NCBI RefSeq assembly: GCF_000423485.1
Contig: NZ_AUIB01000005.1
Coordinates: 62,001-126,000 of the forward strand
Length of the DNA stretch: 64,000 nt
Direction of reading: 5' to 3'
Origin: Propionimicrobium lymphophilum DSM 4903
Lineage (GTDB): Bacteria; Actinomycetota; Actinomycetes; Propionibacteriales; Propionibacteriaceae
A model generated the notes under the pieces. That model saw nothing but the letters and a program-made list of their open reading frames with translations. It had not been told where the DNA came from and did no database searches. This document shows positions 63,853 to 64,000 of the stretch, piece after piece. Position numbers and translations under genes: made by a program. How positions within the stretch are numbered: the stretch's first letter is position 1; each line of letters starts with the position of its first letter.

Positions 63853-64000
63853 TCACTGCTTAACTGACCTGGTGAGGGTGTAACCGGTGTTCTGCTCCAT
63901 CACGGCGGTGGGGCCAATGCGCTTGGTCAGCGCAGCTTTCCAGGGCAGGTGAGAGTTGAACACGCACCAGAATTCGCCGCCCTCGCCAAGCACTCTGGCA
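63853..64000 (-). CDS. RsmC-like class I SAM methyltransferase (3' part only)
   Basis: The gene enters from the right edge of the window; only its last 48 codons are present. The minus strand reads ARVLGEGGEFWCVFNSHLP, then WKAALTKRIGPTAVMEQN and GYTLTRSVKQ before TGA. NSHLP followed by a Lys/Arg-Ile-Gly-Pro run is characteristic of RsmC/RlmG-type rRNA guanine-N2 methyltransferases. Confidence 0.75.
   Translation of the reverse strand, partial: ARVLGEGGEFWCVFNSHLPWKAALTKRIGPTAVMEQNTGYTLTRSVKQ

Overview
The window is chromosomal DNA of a moderately high-GC actinobacterium. The evidence is the dnaK-grpE-dnaJ-hspR heat-shock operon with an HspR (HAIR) operator, a polyphosphate glucokinase, the TreY/TreZ trehalose route, bacterial PH-domain proteins, a DUF1015 protein, and many genes whose start codon lies 6-7 nt after a -10 hexamer (leaderless mRNAs). 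A succinyl-CoA:acetate-type CoA-transferase and a MurE whose substrate motif reads DDPH rather than DNPR would fit a propionibacterial relative with lysine rather than diaminopimelate in its wall (Propionimicrobium-like). That placement is an inference and was not tested.

Layout. 0-4.5 kb: treY-treZ. 4.5-8.8 kb (minus): dnaK-grpE-dnaJ-hspR, controlled from a HAIR element at 8783-8803. 8.8-13.3 kb is an accessory, partly decayed stretch: a monooxygenase pseudogene, a 59-bp-period repeat array, a 133-bp inverted-repeat element, an alpha/beta hydrolase, an AT-richer pair encoding an unknown secreted protein and a membrane protein, and a truncated DUF4143 ATPase gene between inverted repeats. 13.3-17.6 kb (minus): dmsABC-type reductase operon. 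17.9-19.5 kb: SulP transporter. 19.5-22.9 kb (minus): dehydrogenase, acyltransferase and two glycosyltransferases. 23-28.5 kb: acetate kinase, a methyltransferase, an epimerase remnant, a GH3 enzyme and Tpx. 28.5-38.8 kb: alpha/beta hydrolase, PH-domain pair, ppgK, argS, UDP-glucose dehydrogenase, SanA-like protein, pgi and an NlpC/P60 hydrolase. 39-42 kb (minus): OpuC-type osmoprotectant ABC importer. 42.2-47.0 kb: tRNA-Leu, a DUF3516-type helicase, a second repeat cluster and an amino-acid permease. 47.1-54.1 kb: UvrA-like ATPase with Ogt, a MetE-like enzyme, a HerA-like ATPase, higBA and tRNA-Gly. 54.1-64 kb: HAD phosphatase, TrmO-like protein, YwiC-like protein, lipoprotein, DUF1015 protein, CoA-transferase, MurE, a complete DUF4143 ATPase behind direct repeats, and the 3' end of an RsmC-like methyltransferase.

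How the genes work together. PpgK, Pgi, UDP-glucose dehydrogenase and TreY/TreZ handle hexose and alpha-glucan. TreYZ and the osmoprotectant importer serve compatible-solute supply. AckA and the CoA-transferase manage acetate. DmsABC offers anaerobic respiration. The UvrA-like/Ogt pair looks like DNA-damage repair.

The most unusual non-coding feature is a family of repeats with long terminal inverted repeats and an internal hairpin (9417-9549, 45367-45499, and a diverged copy at 45009-45116). Two of the three copies cap the hairpin with a GNRA-type tetraloop, and differences between copies preserve pairing. Next to them lie two three-unit arrays, each with a period of exactly 59 bp.
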